Source: JACRCT01 sp049841135 (GTDB lineage Bacteria > Myxococcota > Myxococcia > Myxococcales > UBA5297). Taken from it: a stretch of DNA of 64,000 bases. The stretch lies in the NCBI GenBank assembly GCA_049841135.1, contig JASGHK010000001.1:248001-312000 (forward strand), given 5' to 3'. Positions 33,492 to 43,607 of the stretch are shown here, in pieces. Positions within the stretch are counted from its first letter, which is position 1. Each line of letters opens with the position of its first letter. A model generated the notes under the pieces. That model worked only from the letters and a program-made list of their open reading frames with translations. It did no database searches and was not told the DNA's origin. The translations under genes were made by a program, and so were the position numbers.

Positions 33492-34900
33492 AGCGGGCCC
33501 TCAGGTCGGTGGCGGTCCTGCTCCTCCTCGCTGGCTGCGAACAGCGCGTCGCCGAGGCCGAGCGCAAGGCGGAGGCCGAGGAGAAGGCCGCGGAGCGCTA
33601 CGAGGCGGTCGACGTCCGTGGAGTGCAGCAGCGCATCGACGCCCAGAAGGCGGAGCTCGACGAGCGCGAGAAGGGCGCGGCCCAGGCCGAGGCGCAGCTG
33701 CACGAGCTGCGCAAGGACCTGGCGCAGGCCTGGAGCGGCAGCGCCGACGAACTGCAGAAGCGGCTCGCGAGCGCCAGCGTGCCGGCGCCGCTCGTCCGCT
33801 ACCTGGAGGCCGCGCAGAGCTCGGCGGCGAGCACCACCGTCCAGGCGCGCTACGAGCACGCCCTCGAGGCCCAGAGCTTCGGCGAGATCGAGGGGTTGCT
33901 CTACGGCACGGAAACGGACTTCTTCGCGGGCCCGCCGGGGGCCGGCGTGGAGCCTGAGTGCGAGCACGAGTCCATCGATCTGAAGTGCGAGGCCCTGCCT
34001 TCCGACGACGCGAAGCTCGCCCCGGTCCAAACGTGCCAGGGCGGCGGCGTGAACTACCTGGCCTCGACCGAGGACGGCGCGCTCGTCGTCCGCCAGCTGC
34101 AGCCCCCGGGACATCTGCGCCTGGTGCGCGCCCTGACCCGCGATTGGTGGATGGTCCGCCGCGAGCACCCGACGCCCATCACGGCGCGCTCGGCCGACCG
34201 GGGTGACGAGGTCAAGGCGATGGCGTGGGTGGGCTTCCTGCAGCTCGGCTCCGATGCCGCCACCGAGCGGGTGTCCATCGCCGCCGAGGCCAAGGGCGGC
34301 GCCGTCGGCTTCGAGCCGAGCGATCTCGACGGGGACGGGACGCCGGAGATCCTGGTGATCGCCCCGGACCAGGTCCGCGCCGTCCACCACGAGCGCAAGG
34401 GCAACGACCTCGTCGTCTGGACGCCGGAGGAGACCTGCCGGCTGCTCGCCTCCGGTGGTTCGGCGCCGGCGGCCCGCGAGCGCTGCGCCGAGGTCGAGCG
34501 CAAGGCCAAGGAGGCGGAGGCTGCCGCCGCCAGGCTCAAGGCCGCCATCGCCCAGGCTCCGCCGCCGGCCAAGACGCTCGAGGACCTGCGCGAGGCGCTC
34601 CTGCGCTGCGACCAGCAAGCGGCGCTCAAGCAGGTCAGCAAGTCCCTGCTCGCGACCATCGAGAAGGAGAAGGCCAAGGACGGGCCGGAGAAGTTCGAGC
34701 GCGACTGGAAGAAGCTGTGCGACCAGATCAAGAAGGACGAGCCGAAGCTCCGGTCAATCGCCCTCAAGTCCAGCGAGGTCGTCGGAGGGATCGCGACGGT
34801 GGAGCTCGCCTTCCCCGACAACGAGCGGACCGAGAAGCTGCGCCTGGTCTTCGACGGCTCGGCCTGGAAGCTCGAGCCGGAGAACCTTCCCAGGGACTGA
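33488..34900 (+). CDS. Coiled-coil lipoprotein B
   Basis: 470 residues, ATG 33488 overlapping the previous stop by four bases (ATGA), so translationally coupled. Lipobox SVAVLLLLAGC, then a highly charged coiled coil (AEAERKAEAEEKAAERYE... QQRIDAQKAELDEREK). A Cys-containing middle domain (ECEHESIDLKCEALP) follows. A DxDxDG-type loop FEPSDLDGDGTPEILVIAPD resembles FG-GAP/EF-hand calcium loops. A final helical domain has CRLLASG and CDQQAALKQV. Intact, unlike its partner. The coiled coil and lipid anchor suggest an envelope spacer or scaffold; that is inference. Confidence 0.75.
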   Translation: MKRALRSVAVLLLLAGCEQRVAEAERKAEAEEKAAERYEAVDVRGVQQRIDAQKAELDEREKGAAQAEAQLHELRKDLAQAWSGSADELQKRLASASVPAPLVRYLEAAQSSAASTTVQARYEHALEAQSFGEIEGLLYGTETDFFAGPPGAGVEPECEHESIDLKCEALPSDDAKLAPVQTCQGGGVNYLASTEDGALVVRQLQPPGHLRLVRALTRDWWMVRREHPTPITARSADRGDEVKAMAWVGFLQLGSDAATERVSIAAEAKGGAVGFEPSDLDGDGTPEILVIAPDQVRAVHHERKGNDLVVWTPEETCRLLASGGSAPAARERCAEVERKAKEAEAAAARLKAAIAQAPPPAKTLEDLREALLRCDQQAALKQVSKSLLATIEKEKAKDGPEKFERDWKKLCDQIKKDEPKLRSIALKSSEVVGGIATVELAFPDNERTEKLRLVFDGSAWKLEPENLPRD

Positions 34901-34905
34901 GGCGG

Positions 34906-35166
34906 CTAGAGCTCGGCGCCGGGGTCGATGGCCCACTGCGCGTAGGCCTGCGAGCGCTCCGCGGGGTTGCCTTCGAAGCGAAGGTAGCCTCGCGACTCCA
35001 GCGTCTCGACCAGGTCCTCGGCCTCCAGCTCGGAGCAGCCGAGGATGGAGACGATGAGGTCTCGGAGGGTCGCCTTGCCGCGCAGGTAGCCCTTGGGCTC
35101 GCCGGGCGGCGCCTTGACGCGCAGCTCGTCTGCCAACTGCGCGAGGTCGATGTCGTCGATCTGCAT
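34906..35166 (-). CDS. Small helical protein, unknown
   Basis: 86 residues from ATG 35166 (MQIDDIDLAQLADELRVKAP). Predicted three to four helices with a beta-like end (ESRGYLRFEGNP), reminiscent of a winged-helix fold: RDLIVSILGCSELEAEDLVE then LESRGYLRF. It starts five bases after the DUF4142 stop on the same strand, so it is probably in one operon with it. I do not know the family, and DNA binding is only suggested by shape. Confidence 0.6.
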   Translation of the reverse strand: MQIDDIDLAQLADELRVKAPPGEPKGYLRGKATLRDLIVSILGCSELEAEDLVETLESRGYLRFEGNPAERSQAYAQWAIDPGAEL

Positions 35167-35171
35167 GGGCG

Positions 35172-35735
35172 TCACTTCTGGGGAATGACCTGCTTCACGG
35201 GTTTCTGTCCGGTCCCACCGACGCCCCGGGTCTTGGCCTCCAGCTCCTTGGCCATCTTCAGGTGCTCCTGGAGGACGGGCAGGGTGGTGGCGGCGAACTT
35301 CCGGATGTCGGGGTTCTTCCCGGTCTGCGCTTGCTTGGTGAACGCCTTCACGTCCTTGGTGTGGTCCTGGACCATCGTGGCCGCGTACTGGCGGTCGAAG
35401 GCGGTGCCGGACAGCTTGTCGAGCTGGTCGTACGCCTTCTGGCCTTCCTTGCTCGGCTTGGTGGGGAGGGTGATTCCCAGCTGTGAGGCGACCGAGAGGA
35501 GCTGGTCGTTGGCCTTGCTGTGGTCGGTCACCATCCGCTCGCCGAACTCCTTGACCTGCGGGTCGGCCGCCTTTTGCACCGCCAGGTGGCCCAGCTGCAC
35601 CTCGAGCAGGCCTCCCTCGGCGGCCTCCTGGACGAACTTGCGGTCGGCGGCGTTGGGCTTGGCGGGCGCAGCGGCCCAGGCCGAGCCGCCCAGGAGGGCG
35701 AGGGCCAGCGCCAAAATGAGGCGGTGCGGGGTCAT
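35172..35735 (-). CDS. DUF4142 exported protein
   Basis: 187 residues with a signal peptide (LILALALALLGGSAWAA) and one DUF4142 domain, a ferritin-like helical bundle. Markers are DRKFVQEAAEGGLLEVQLGHLA, VKEFGERMVTDHSKANDQLL, FDRQYAATMVQDHTKDVKAF, and ATTLPVLQEHLKMAKEL with His residues in each helix. ATG 35735 follows AAGGAG. The family is common in soil bacteria and often stress-related; no reaction is known. It lies downstream of comEC. Confidence 0.88.
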   Translation of the reverse strand: MTPHRLILALALALLGGSAWAAAPAKPNAADRKFVQEAAEGGLLEVQLGHLAVQKAADPQVKEFGERMVTDHSKANDQLLSVASQLGITLPTKPSKEGQKAYDQLDKLSGTAFDRQYAATMVQDHTKDVKAFTKQAQTGKNPDIRKFAATTLPVLQEHLKMAKELEAKTRGVGGTGQKPVKQVIPQK

Positions 35736-35815
35736 GGACAGGCTCCTTCGCGCCCGAAGGCTCGAAGGGCGCGCCCCGAGATCTAGGCAGGGGCGCAAGG
35801 TCCGACCACGGCCCC

Positions 35816-38240
35816 TCAGCGCAGCGGGGCGTGACGACGATCGCCCGGCCATCGGTCTGGAAGCGCAAGGCCCCGGATTGGTCGGTGCGGTGGATCTGGG
35901 CGCCCACTTCGCGGTAGCGGGCCACGACGTCCTCCTTGGGGAACCCGAAGCGGTTGCGGCCCACGGAGAAGACGACGTGGGCGGGCCGCACCGCCTCGAC
36001 GAACTCCTGGGTGGAGCTGGTGCGGCTGCCGTGGTGAGGGGCCTTGATCACCGTGGCCTGCGCCAGGCCGGGGCGGGCGAGCAGCGCTGCTTCGCCTTGC
36101 TCCTCGATGTCTCCAGGCAGCAGGAACGCGACCTCGCCCAGACTGATTCGCAGCACGAGGCTCGCGTCATTCTCCTCCAGAGCTTCGTCCGCTGGCGCTG
36201 GATGCAGGGCCTCCACCAGGCACGGCCCGAGCTCGACCCGCTCGCCGGCGCCCAGCTCGCGCACTCGGGTGCCCTGAGCCTTGGCGACCTCGAGCAGGCG
36301 CGCCATCAGGGGCCCCTCCCGCCGGACGCCCTTTCCAATCCACAGCTCGTCGACCTGCACCTGCTGCAGGACGGTGACCAGGCCCAAGAGGTGGTCGGGG
36401 TGGGGATGGGAGAGGACCGCGGCACGCAGGTGCGTCGCCCCGAGCCTCGACGAGGGCGGGAACGACGATTCGGGCCCCCGGGTCGAAGTGACCGGCAGGG
36501 TCGCCTCCGGCGTCGAGCAGCAAGGCCTCACCGCCGGGAGCCTGGATGAGCGTCGAGTCGCCCTGGCCGACCGAGAGGAACGTGACCACCAGGTCCTTCT
36601 GCAGCCGCGGCGCGAGGATTCTCCAGCCGGTCAGGGGAAGAATCACGAGCAGGGAGGCGAGGAGGAGGCGCCGGGCGAGGCGCTTGTCGAAGGTCGCCAC
36701 GGCGAGGCCCGCCAGGCCGCAGTACCAGGCGAGCATGAAGGGCAGGGAGGGAGCAGGCACCAGGGTCGAGGCGAAGGGCATCGTGCCGAACAGGTGGGAG
36801 AGGAAGAGCAGGGCAGACGCCAGCGGCCCGGCGGCGCAGATGAGCGCTGCCGCCACCGGCTCGCCCCAAGGAAGCGCGGCGGCGGAGAGGGCTGCGACGC
36901 CGGTCAGGCCGCTGGCGATGGGCAGCGCCACGGCATTGGAGAGCACGGCGACCAGCGAGGCGCGGTGGAAGGTGGCCGCCACCAGGGGCGCCGTCGAGAC
37001 CGAGGCCGCGAACGAGGCGACCGCCGCGCCGAGCGCGGACTCGGCCCAGCGACGCAGCTTGCCGGCTGGGCTCTCGTCGGTCAGGTCAGGCTGGGGAATG
37101 GGGATGAGGGCGCGCAGCGGTTCGCTGAGGACCATCAGCCCAGCGACCGCGGCGAACGAGAGCTGGAACGAGACGGCCCACAGCGACGAGGGGTCGTAGG
37201 CCAGGACCGCGAGCAGCGCAGCGGCGAGCGAGCTGGGAGCATCGACGTCTCGTCGCAGGGCGATGGCGAGAAACAGCGCGGAGGCCATGATCCCCGAGCG
37301 GACCGCAGGGACCTCGGCGCCCGCCACCCAGACGTAGAGCCAGGTCGCCGGCAAGGCGCTCAGGGCCGCCACGGCCCGCACGTCGGCCGACAGGAGCAGC
37401 CGCTCGGAGCGGGACAAGAGCCACCGAAGCGCCCGATACAGCCCCGCGGCGACCACCGCGATGTGCAGGCCCGACACCGAGAGGATGTGTGCCAGGCCGC
37501 TGGAGCTGAAGTCGTCGTTGACCTCGGAGGAGAGGTCCGTCCGGTCGCCTACCGCGAGGGCCCGAACGAGCGCTTGCGCCGCCGGATCCGGAACGGCGAG
37601 CGCTGCGGTCCGGCCGTAGCGGTCGCGAAAGCGCTCGGCGAGCGGAGCCAGCGCGGGTGGCGCGGTGACGATGGCGAGCTCGCCCCTCGACGACGATCCC
37701 GGTCGCGCCGATCCCCTCGGCGCGCAGCCGAGTCTCGAGGCCGGAGGAGCCGGGGTTCGCGTCGCGCGGCGGCGGAGAGAGCCGGACGACAGCGACGAAT
37801 CGGTCGCCCGGCCACAGCCCGACCGGGTCCATGGAGAGGCGGGCGCGGTAGTGGACGCGGGTCCAGCCGCTCGAACCTTCGGGACGTGCGCGGACGACGA
37901 GGGCGACGATGCTCTGCCGTCCGTTCCGGACGATGCGGGGCTGCTCGACGACGGCTTCGATGCTCCATGCGGACTCGTCCGCCGGAGCGCCGCGGGTGCG
38001 AGCGTGAAGCACCTGCGCCCCGGTTCCGGCGCCCGCAAACGCCAGGTAGACGAGGAGGGTCGCGACGCCCGGCGCGGCCCGAGCGAGGGCGGCGGCCAAC
38101 ACGCCCAGCAAGGCTGCGAGCGCAAGGAAAACGAGCGCAACCTCGGGGGAAAATGCGCCCGAGAATGCGATTCCAATACAAAAGAGAAGCGCCGCCCCCA
38201 CCAAGGGCCGGCGCCCCGAAAAGGCCAGGACCCCGCCCAC
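35816..38240 (-). CDS. comEC: ComEC/Rec2 DNA-uptake channel, two +1 shifts
   Basis: A DNA internalisation protein of about 800 residues. An N-terminal membrane segment and DUF4131/OB-like region lead to the competence domain (LSVSGLHIAVVAAGLYR, FQLSFAAVAGLMVLSEPL). The C-terminal metallo-beta-lactamase-like domain has VTFLSVGQGDSTLIQAPGG, LSHPHPDHLLGL and IKAPHHGSRTSS. One extra base is inferred at 37683-37686 (GGGG to GGG) and one at 36445-36446 (GAGGCTC to GAGCTC on the coding strand). GTG 38240 is the likely start, with GGAGGGG upstream. The C-terminal end is uncertain: the third-frame reading runs on past the expected stop, and TGA at 35816-35818 is in frame only with a further indel. It may be functional if the shifts are errors. 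Confidence 0.82.
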
Positions 38241-38359
38241 CGATTCCCCTCCCCACTCCCGAAAAACCCTTGGATTACGCTGGAATAGCTGCCGTGTTCC
38301 ATGCGTAGCAAGATGCAGCCGCATCTTATTCGGGCGGTTGGACGCCAGTCAAGAACCCA

Positions 38360-38388
38360 TTGACCACCATCGAATTTCGTGGTATTTA
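38360..38388 (+). promoter_or_regulatory. Sigma-70-type promoter of cdnL
   Basis: TTGACC (38360-38365), 17-base spacer, TATTTA (38383-38388), in an unusually AT-rich patch 38-66 bases before the cdnL start. It is the best promoter match I found in the window and sits in the only suitable gap between comEC and cdnL. Confidence 0.6.
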
Positions 38389-38425
38389 GGTTTCCTTTTT
38401 TTGGGGCCCAAACCAAGGAGTCCGC

Positions 38426-38917
38426 GTGCAGGCAACGTTCAAGGTCGGCGACAAGGCAGTCTATCCGGGCCAGGGTGTTGGGGAGGTGATGGGGATCGAG
38501 CACAAGGAGGTCGCGGGTCAGCGGCAGTCCTTCTACGTCCTGCGGATCCTCGACAACAACATGCGGATCATGATTCCCATCAACAAGGTGAATCAGGTCG
38601 GCCTGCGCGAGATCATCAACGACCACGACGTTCGGCAGGTGTACTCAATCCTGAAGGAGAAGGACATCTCGGTCGACTCCACGACCTGGAACCGGCGCTA
38701 CCGGGAGTACATGGAGAAGATCAAGACGGGCAGCGTCTTCGAGATCGCCGAAGTGCTCCGCGACCTCTACCTGCTCAAGGGCGACAAGGACCTGTCCTTC
38801 GGCGAGCGCAAGATGCTCGACACCGCCCGCTCGCTGCTCATCAAGGAGCTCAGCCTCGCCAAGGAGTGCGACGAGGCCGAGATCGAGAGCGACCTGAAGC
38901 GCATCTTCAACTGCTAG
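38426..38917 (+). CDS. cdnL: CdnL, CarD-family RNA polymerase-binding regulator
   Basis: A 163-residue CarD_CdnL_TRCF-family protein. It is nearly identical to what I recall of Myxococcus CdnL: FKVGDKAVYPGQGVGEVMGI, EVAGQRQSFYVLRILDN, MRIMIPINKVNQVGLREII. The C-terminal helical domain is DISVDSTTWNRRYREYMEKI...LSFGERKMLDTARSLLIKEL. It binds the RNAP beta subunit and stabilises open complexes at rRNA and housekeeping promoters, and is essential in myxobacteria. GTG 38426 has AAGGAG five bases upstream. Unlike CarD it lacks the C-terminal HMGA-like acidic/AT-hook tail. Confidence 0.96.
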   Translation: MQATFKVGDKAVYPGQGVGEVMGIEHKEVAGQRQSFYVLRILDNNMRIMIPINKVNQVGLREIINDHDVRQVYSILKEKDISVDSTTWNRRYREYMEKIKTGSVFEIAEVLRDLYLLKGDKDLSFGERKMLDTARSLLIKELSLAKECDEAEIESDLKRIFNC

Positions 38918-38957
38918 CGCTGCTCCCCGCCGGCACGAGGCCGGCGCTCCGAGATTC

Positions 38958-38987
38958 GCGACGCCTCCGCCATCGCGGGGGCGTCGC
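38958..38987 (+). terminator. Hairpin downstream of cdnL
   Basis: GCGACGCC/GGCGTCGC outer stem, one T-G wobble, CCGC/GCGG inner stem, loop CATC, then CATTTG. It lies about 40 bases after the cdnL stop and just before the next gene. A second small hairpin (GCCGGC-ACGAG-GCCGGC, 38929-38945) precedes it. Confidence 0.55.
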
Positions 38988-38999
38988 CATTTGAGGACC

Positions 39000-39653
39000 A
39001 TGGCCGCCCCCACGAACCGCACCTCGCAGCCGCCCGACGACGACATCGACCCCGCGGAGTTCAAGCCTCGCTCGACGGGGAGCACGGGGTTGATGCTGAC
39101 CTTCTCGGCCCTCGTCCTCGCGGGCTTCCTGCTCTTCGACATGCGCTCCGACCTGGTCTTCTGGTTCGGCTCGGGACCTGCCGTCGACCTCGGCTCGACG
39201 GGGGCCTACGGCGTCGAGAAGGCGGCGAACAACGTGCTGGCCCAGGTGCAGGGGACGCCGGGACCCGTGGCGAGCCGCTTCAAGCGCTACGGCCAGAGTT
39301 ACGAGATCGTGGCCCTGCGCGGAACGCCCTTCCTGATCCGCCGTCCCTACTCCGGTGAGGAGCTTGCCAAGCCCGACCAGTCACCCCTCACGGCTTCGGG
39401 GCGGCTGCTGCGCGACGACGCCATACCGGAGTACGAGCAGGCATTCCAGAACCTGGTGCAGAAAGGGGAGGCGGTCCCGGCCAACGACCACCTCTGGGTC
39501 CTGCTTGACGGCAGCAAGCCGCGCTCGGGCTTCACGACCCCCCTGACCATCGGCGGGGTGCTCGCCGTGCTGGGCTTGAACGCCTACACCTTGGTCCGCT
39601 TCTTCCGCGCCAAGGCCGCGGCCAGGAAGGCCACTGCGAAGTCCAAGAAGTAG
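39000..39653 (+). CDS. Membrane protein with periplasmic domain, unknown
   Basis: 217 residues from ATG 39000. Acidic N-terminus (DDDIDPAEFKP), helix GLMLTFSALVLAGFLLF, a roughly 110-residue domain (VDLGSTGAYGVEKAANNVLA, YGQSYEIVALRGTPFLIRRP), helix PLTIGGVLAVLGLNAYTLV and a basic tail (RAKAAARKATAKSKK). The two membrane helices with the intervening domain suggest a periplasmic loop. No family recognised. It follows cdnL on the same strand with two hairpins between. Confidence 0.65.
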   Translation: MAAPTNRTSQPPDDDIDPAEFKPRSTGSTGLMLTFSALVLAGFLLFDMRSDLVFWFGSGPAVDLGSTGAYGVEKAANNVLAQVQGTPGPVASRFKRYGQSYEIVALRGTPFLIRRPYSGEELAKPDQSPLTASGRLLRDDAIPEYEQAFQNLVQKGEAVPANDHLWVLLDGSKPRSGFTTPLTIGGVLAVLGLNAYTLVRFFRAKAAARKATAKSKK

Positions 39654-39669
39654 AAGAATTGGCCGGAAG

Positions 39670-41316
39670 CTACTGGTCGAAGGCCTGATCGGCAGCCGAG
39701 CGCGCGTCGTCCGACTTGGGGGCGGGCGCGCTCCCCAGCTTCTTCGCTGCCGCCAGGCCTTCCTGGGCCTTGATGTTCTCGGGGTCGTACTTGAGCGCCT
39801 TCTGGAAGAGCTGGGTGGCCTTCGGGCCGTCGCCCTGCGACAGGGCCTGGGCTGCAGCCTTTTCGTAGAGCTTGGCCAGCTCGCCGCGAATCTGACCGCC
39901 CAGCTTCCCCCAGCCCTTCGACAGCTCGTCGTCGACGGCCAGCGCGGTGGTGTAGTGCTTGATGGCCCCGACGCCGTCCTTGCCCGAGAGGCAGCCCTTG
40001 GCCGCGCCAATCTCCTTCTTGAAGTTGGCGATCTTGTTGGCCAGCCCGGCGTTGCCGGCGGACCTGGCGGAGGCGATGGCGCCGTCCAGGTCACCCGCCT
40101 CGTAGAGGGCCATCGCTTCGGCCGCATCGGAGGTGTCGACCGAGGACATCGGCGCCTTCGGCGTGTAGGCGACCTTGGTCGGCTGCGCCTTCTTGGGCTG
40201 GGCCTTGAGCGGCTTGTTGTTGTCGAGGGCGTCGTAGCGCGGGGGAGGGGGAGTCGCGGTGTTCTTCTTGGTCTCGGCAAAGACCTTGGCTGCAGAGACT
40301 TCGGTAGGCTGGTCGAGGTTCAGATCGCCCTTGGTCTTCACTGGTCGAGACGGCGGTGCCTCGACTTCAGGCTCGGGCTCCGGAGGCGGCTCGGGACGTG
40401 GCTCCGGGCGCGGCGCCAGCGCCAGCGGCTTGGGCTCCGGCTTGATGGGAGTCGGGGCGAGGGGCGCCGGCCTGGCTGGAGCAGCGGCCGCGACCCTCGA
40501 CTCGTCCACCTGGTTGGGCTTGAGCTTGGCCAGGATCAAGACACTGAGGATGCCCAGCGCGACGGCCGACCCGAAGACCGTGATCTTGAATGCCTTGCGG
40601 TCGGTGAGGGGGGCGTTGTGCGTCGAAGTCCCAGCGCGGGTGCCGGTCCCGGTGCCGGTCGCCATGTCCCCGTGCCGCAGGATGAGGACGGCCTTGCCCA
40701 TGGCGATCTCGTCCCCGCCATACAGCTCGATCCGCCCGGAGATTTGCCGGCCGTTGACGAAGGTCCCGTTGTGGCTGCCTGCGTCGTGGATGTAGAAGCG
40801 GCCGCTCTGGCGCTCGAGGATGGCGTGCTCGCGGCTGACCGAAGGGTGCGAGAGCTTGAGCCCGCTCGCCGACGACCGTCCAATCACCATCTCGCCCGCG
40901 GGGATGGGCACGTTGCGGCCTTCGCCAGGGCCGCGGTCGACGTAGAGGAACGCAGGCTCGAGCGTGTGGCCGCGCACGGATGGCCCGGGGCGGGTGCGGT
41001 CAGGCGGGAAGTTGCGCGGATCGATCTCGGGGATGGGGTGCGTGTCCGAGGGGATGGGCGGGTTGAAGGAGTCCGACGGGAGCGGCGGGTTGAAGGACTC
41101 GGGGTTGTTGCCGAACCGCTGGTCCTCGAAGACCCCGGTCGGCACGGCCCGCTGCGGGTCGTTCGGCAGGACCTTGGTCGGGGGCAGGACCGGCGCGTCG
41201 TCTTCGCCGTCGAAGTCCTGGCCGATCGACTCGAAGTCGCCGGTCTCGAGCCGGATGGGCTCGTTGGATGGCCCGTTTCGGCGGGCGGGGGGGCGTCGTC
41301 GGGGGTCCTGTGCCAT
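39670..41316 (-). CDS. FHA-domain and TPR-type membrane protein
   Basis: 548 residues, intact. A Pro-rich N-terminus (about 1-115), then an FHA domain (116-210): EPAFLYVDRGPGEGRNVPI, MVIGRSSASGLKLSHPSVSREHAILE, FYIHDAGSHNGTFVNGRQI, GDEIAMGKAVLIL. The GRSS, SREH and SHNGT pThr-binding positions are all present. A transmembrane helix (TVFGSAVALGILSVLILAKL) and a long Pro/Glu/Lys linker follow, ending in TPR-like helices (DAAEAMALYEAGDLDGAIAS, KATQLFQKALKYDPENIKA). This layout suggests a phospho-dependent membrane adaptor. Confidence 0.86.
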   Translation of the reverse strand: MAQDPRRRPPARRNGPSNEPIRLETGDFESIGQDFDGEDDAPVLPPTKVLPNDPQRAVPTGVFEDQRFGNNPESFNPPLPSDSFNPPIPSDTHPIPEIDPRNFPPDRTRPGPSVRGHTLEPAFLYVDRGPGEGRNVPIPAGEMVIGRSSASGLKLSHPSVSREHAILERQSGRFYIHDAGSHNGTFVNGRQISGRIELYGGDEIAMGKAVLILRHGDMATGTGTGTRAGTSTHNAPLTDRKAFKITVFGSAVALGILSVLILAKLKPNQVDESRVAAAAPARPAPLAPTPIKPEPKPLALAPRPEPRPEPPPEPEPEVEAPPSRPVKTKGDLNLDQPTEVSAAKVFAETKKNTATPPPPRYDALDNNKPLKAQPKKAQPTKVAYTPKAPMSSVDTSDAAEAMALYEAGDLDGAIASARSAGNAGLANKIANFKKEIGAAKGCLSGKDGVGAIKHYTTALAVDDELSKGWGKLGGQIRGELAKLYEKAAAQALSQGDGPKATQLFQKALKYDPENIKAQEGLAAAKKLGSAPAPKSDDARSAADQAFDQ

Positions 41317-41668
41317 CGGTATCCAGCTCAGATTTGCGAGGGATTCATCCTACGCCGCAGCAAGCAGCCTGCCAAACAACATGACACCGGCCAGGAGGGC
41401 CGTCGCGCGAAAAATCTCCAGGGTTTTCAACGCTTGCCATGTCTCCCGCCTCGGCCAACCACTTGACGGCTGGTGCATCGATACGCCAGTCGACCATCCG
41501 ATCTCGACCGAAAAACAGCCACTTGGCTGTTCAAGCCATCTCGGCTGTTCGAGGTGCCTGTCTGGGAGGATCGAACGGGCGGGCGGGCGAAAGGTTGTGT
41601 GTTAGGATTCGCGGCCTTTTCGGGCCAGACGGCAGTCGAATTCGAGAGACATCGAGAGGATGGAGACC
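41317..41668. other. Divergent intergenic region between FHA-TPR gene and cysS
   Basis: No protein is encoded. It holds a promoter candidate for the leftward gene (41347-41375, annotated separately) and the cysS leader. In the leader, ACAGCC-ACTT-GGCTGT (41515-41530) is followed by AGCC...GGCTGT (41534-41548). The first ACAGCC could pair with either GGCTGT, an attenuator-like choice. I see no T-box signature. The cysS ribosome site GAGAGGA is at 41654-41660. Confidence 0.5.
41347..41375 (-). promoter_or_regulatory. Promoter candidate for FHA-TPR gene
   Basis: On the reverse strand TTGGCA (41375-41370), 17-base spacer, TAGGAT (41352-41347), ending about 30 bases upstream of the ATG at 41316. 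Five of six and four of six matches to the sigma-70 boxes. Confidence 0.4.
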
Positions 41669-43124
<1,456 letters not shown>

Positions 43125-43127
43125 CCC

Positions 43128-43499
43128 TTGGCGCTCGCGTACGCGACGGTTCTCGGCAGCCCAGCGCTGATCTGGGTCGCACTGTGCGCGTGGACGTTGA
43201 AGGATCGGCGGACGCTCGGGTTCGCTTATTCCTTCACGCCGTTCCTCCTCGGCATCGCGGGCGTGGGTGAAGTTCTGATCCGGGGGACGGAAGCACCTCC
43301 GATAGCCGCGCTCGCAGTCCCGACCTTCTGGCTGGTGGCCCTGACCATCGGGGCGCGCTGGACGGCTGACGCGGTCCATCTGCTGGTCCTGTCTGCGGTC
43401 GTGTTCATTCCCACGATTGGCGCGCTCATGGTCTTCGGGCTGAACCTCCACGCGTTCTTCGTGGCCATCGCCCAGCACATCGTCGTACCTGCGCAGTAG
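43128..43499 (+). CDS. Small integral membrane protein
   Basis: 123 residues with about four transmembrane helices (GSPALIWVALCAWTL, GFAYSFTPFLLGIAGVGEVL, IAALAVPTFWLVALTIGA, VHLLVLSAVVFIPTIGALM). It would start at TTG 43128, three bases after the cysS stop, without a clear ribosome site, so it may rely on coupling to cysS translation. Unknown function; the start is uncertain. Confidence 0.5.
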   Translation: MALAYATVLGSPALIWVALCAWTLKDRRTLGFAYSFTPFLLGIAGVGEVLIRGTEAPPIAALAVPTFWLVALTIGARWTADAVHLLVLSAVVFIPTIGALMVFGLNLHAFFVAIAQHIVVPAQ

Positions 43500-43607
43500 C
43501 CCATATCCTCCTCCCGGCCGATGCCGTCGCCCGGCTCCTCCGTCACCCGACCGAGGACCGCGAACCACGTGTGCTCCGGCCCGTTGTCCCAGGCAAAGGA
43601 GGCACAC

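Noticed and set aside
41317..41668. T-box riboswitch before cysS
   Set aside because: No T-box antiterminator sequence or specifier loop is recognisable.
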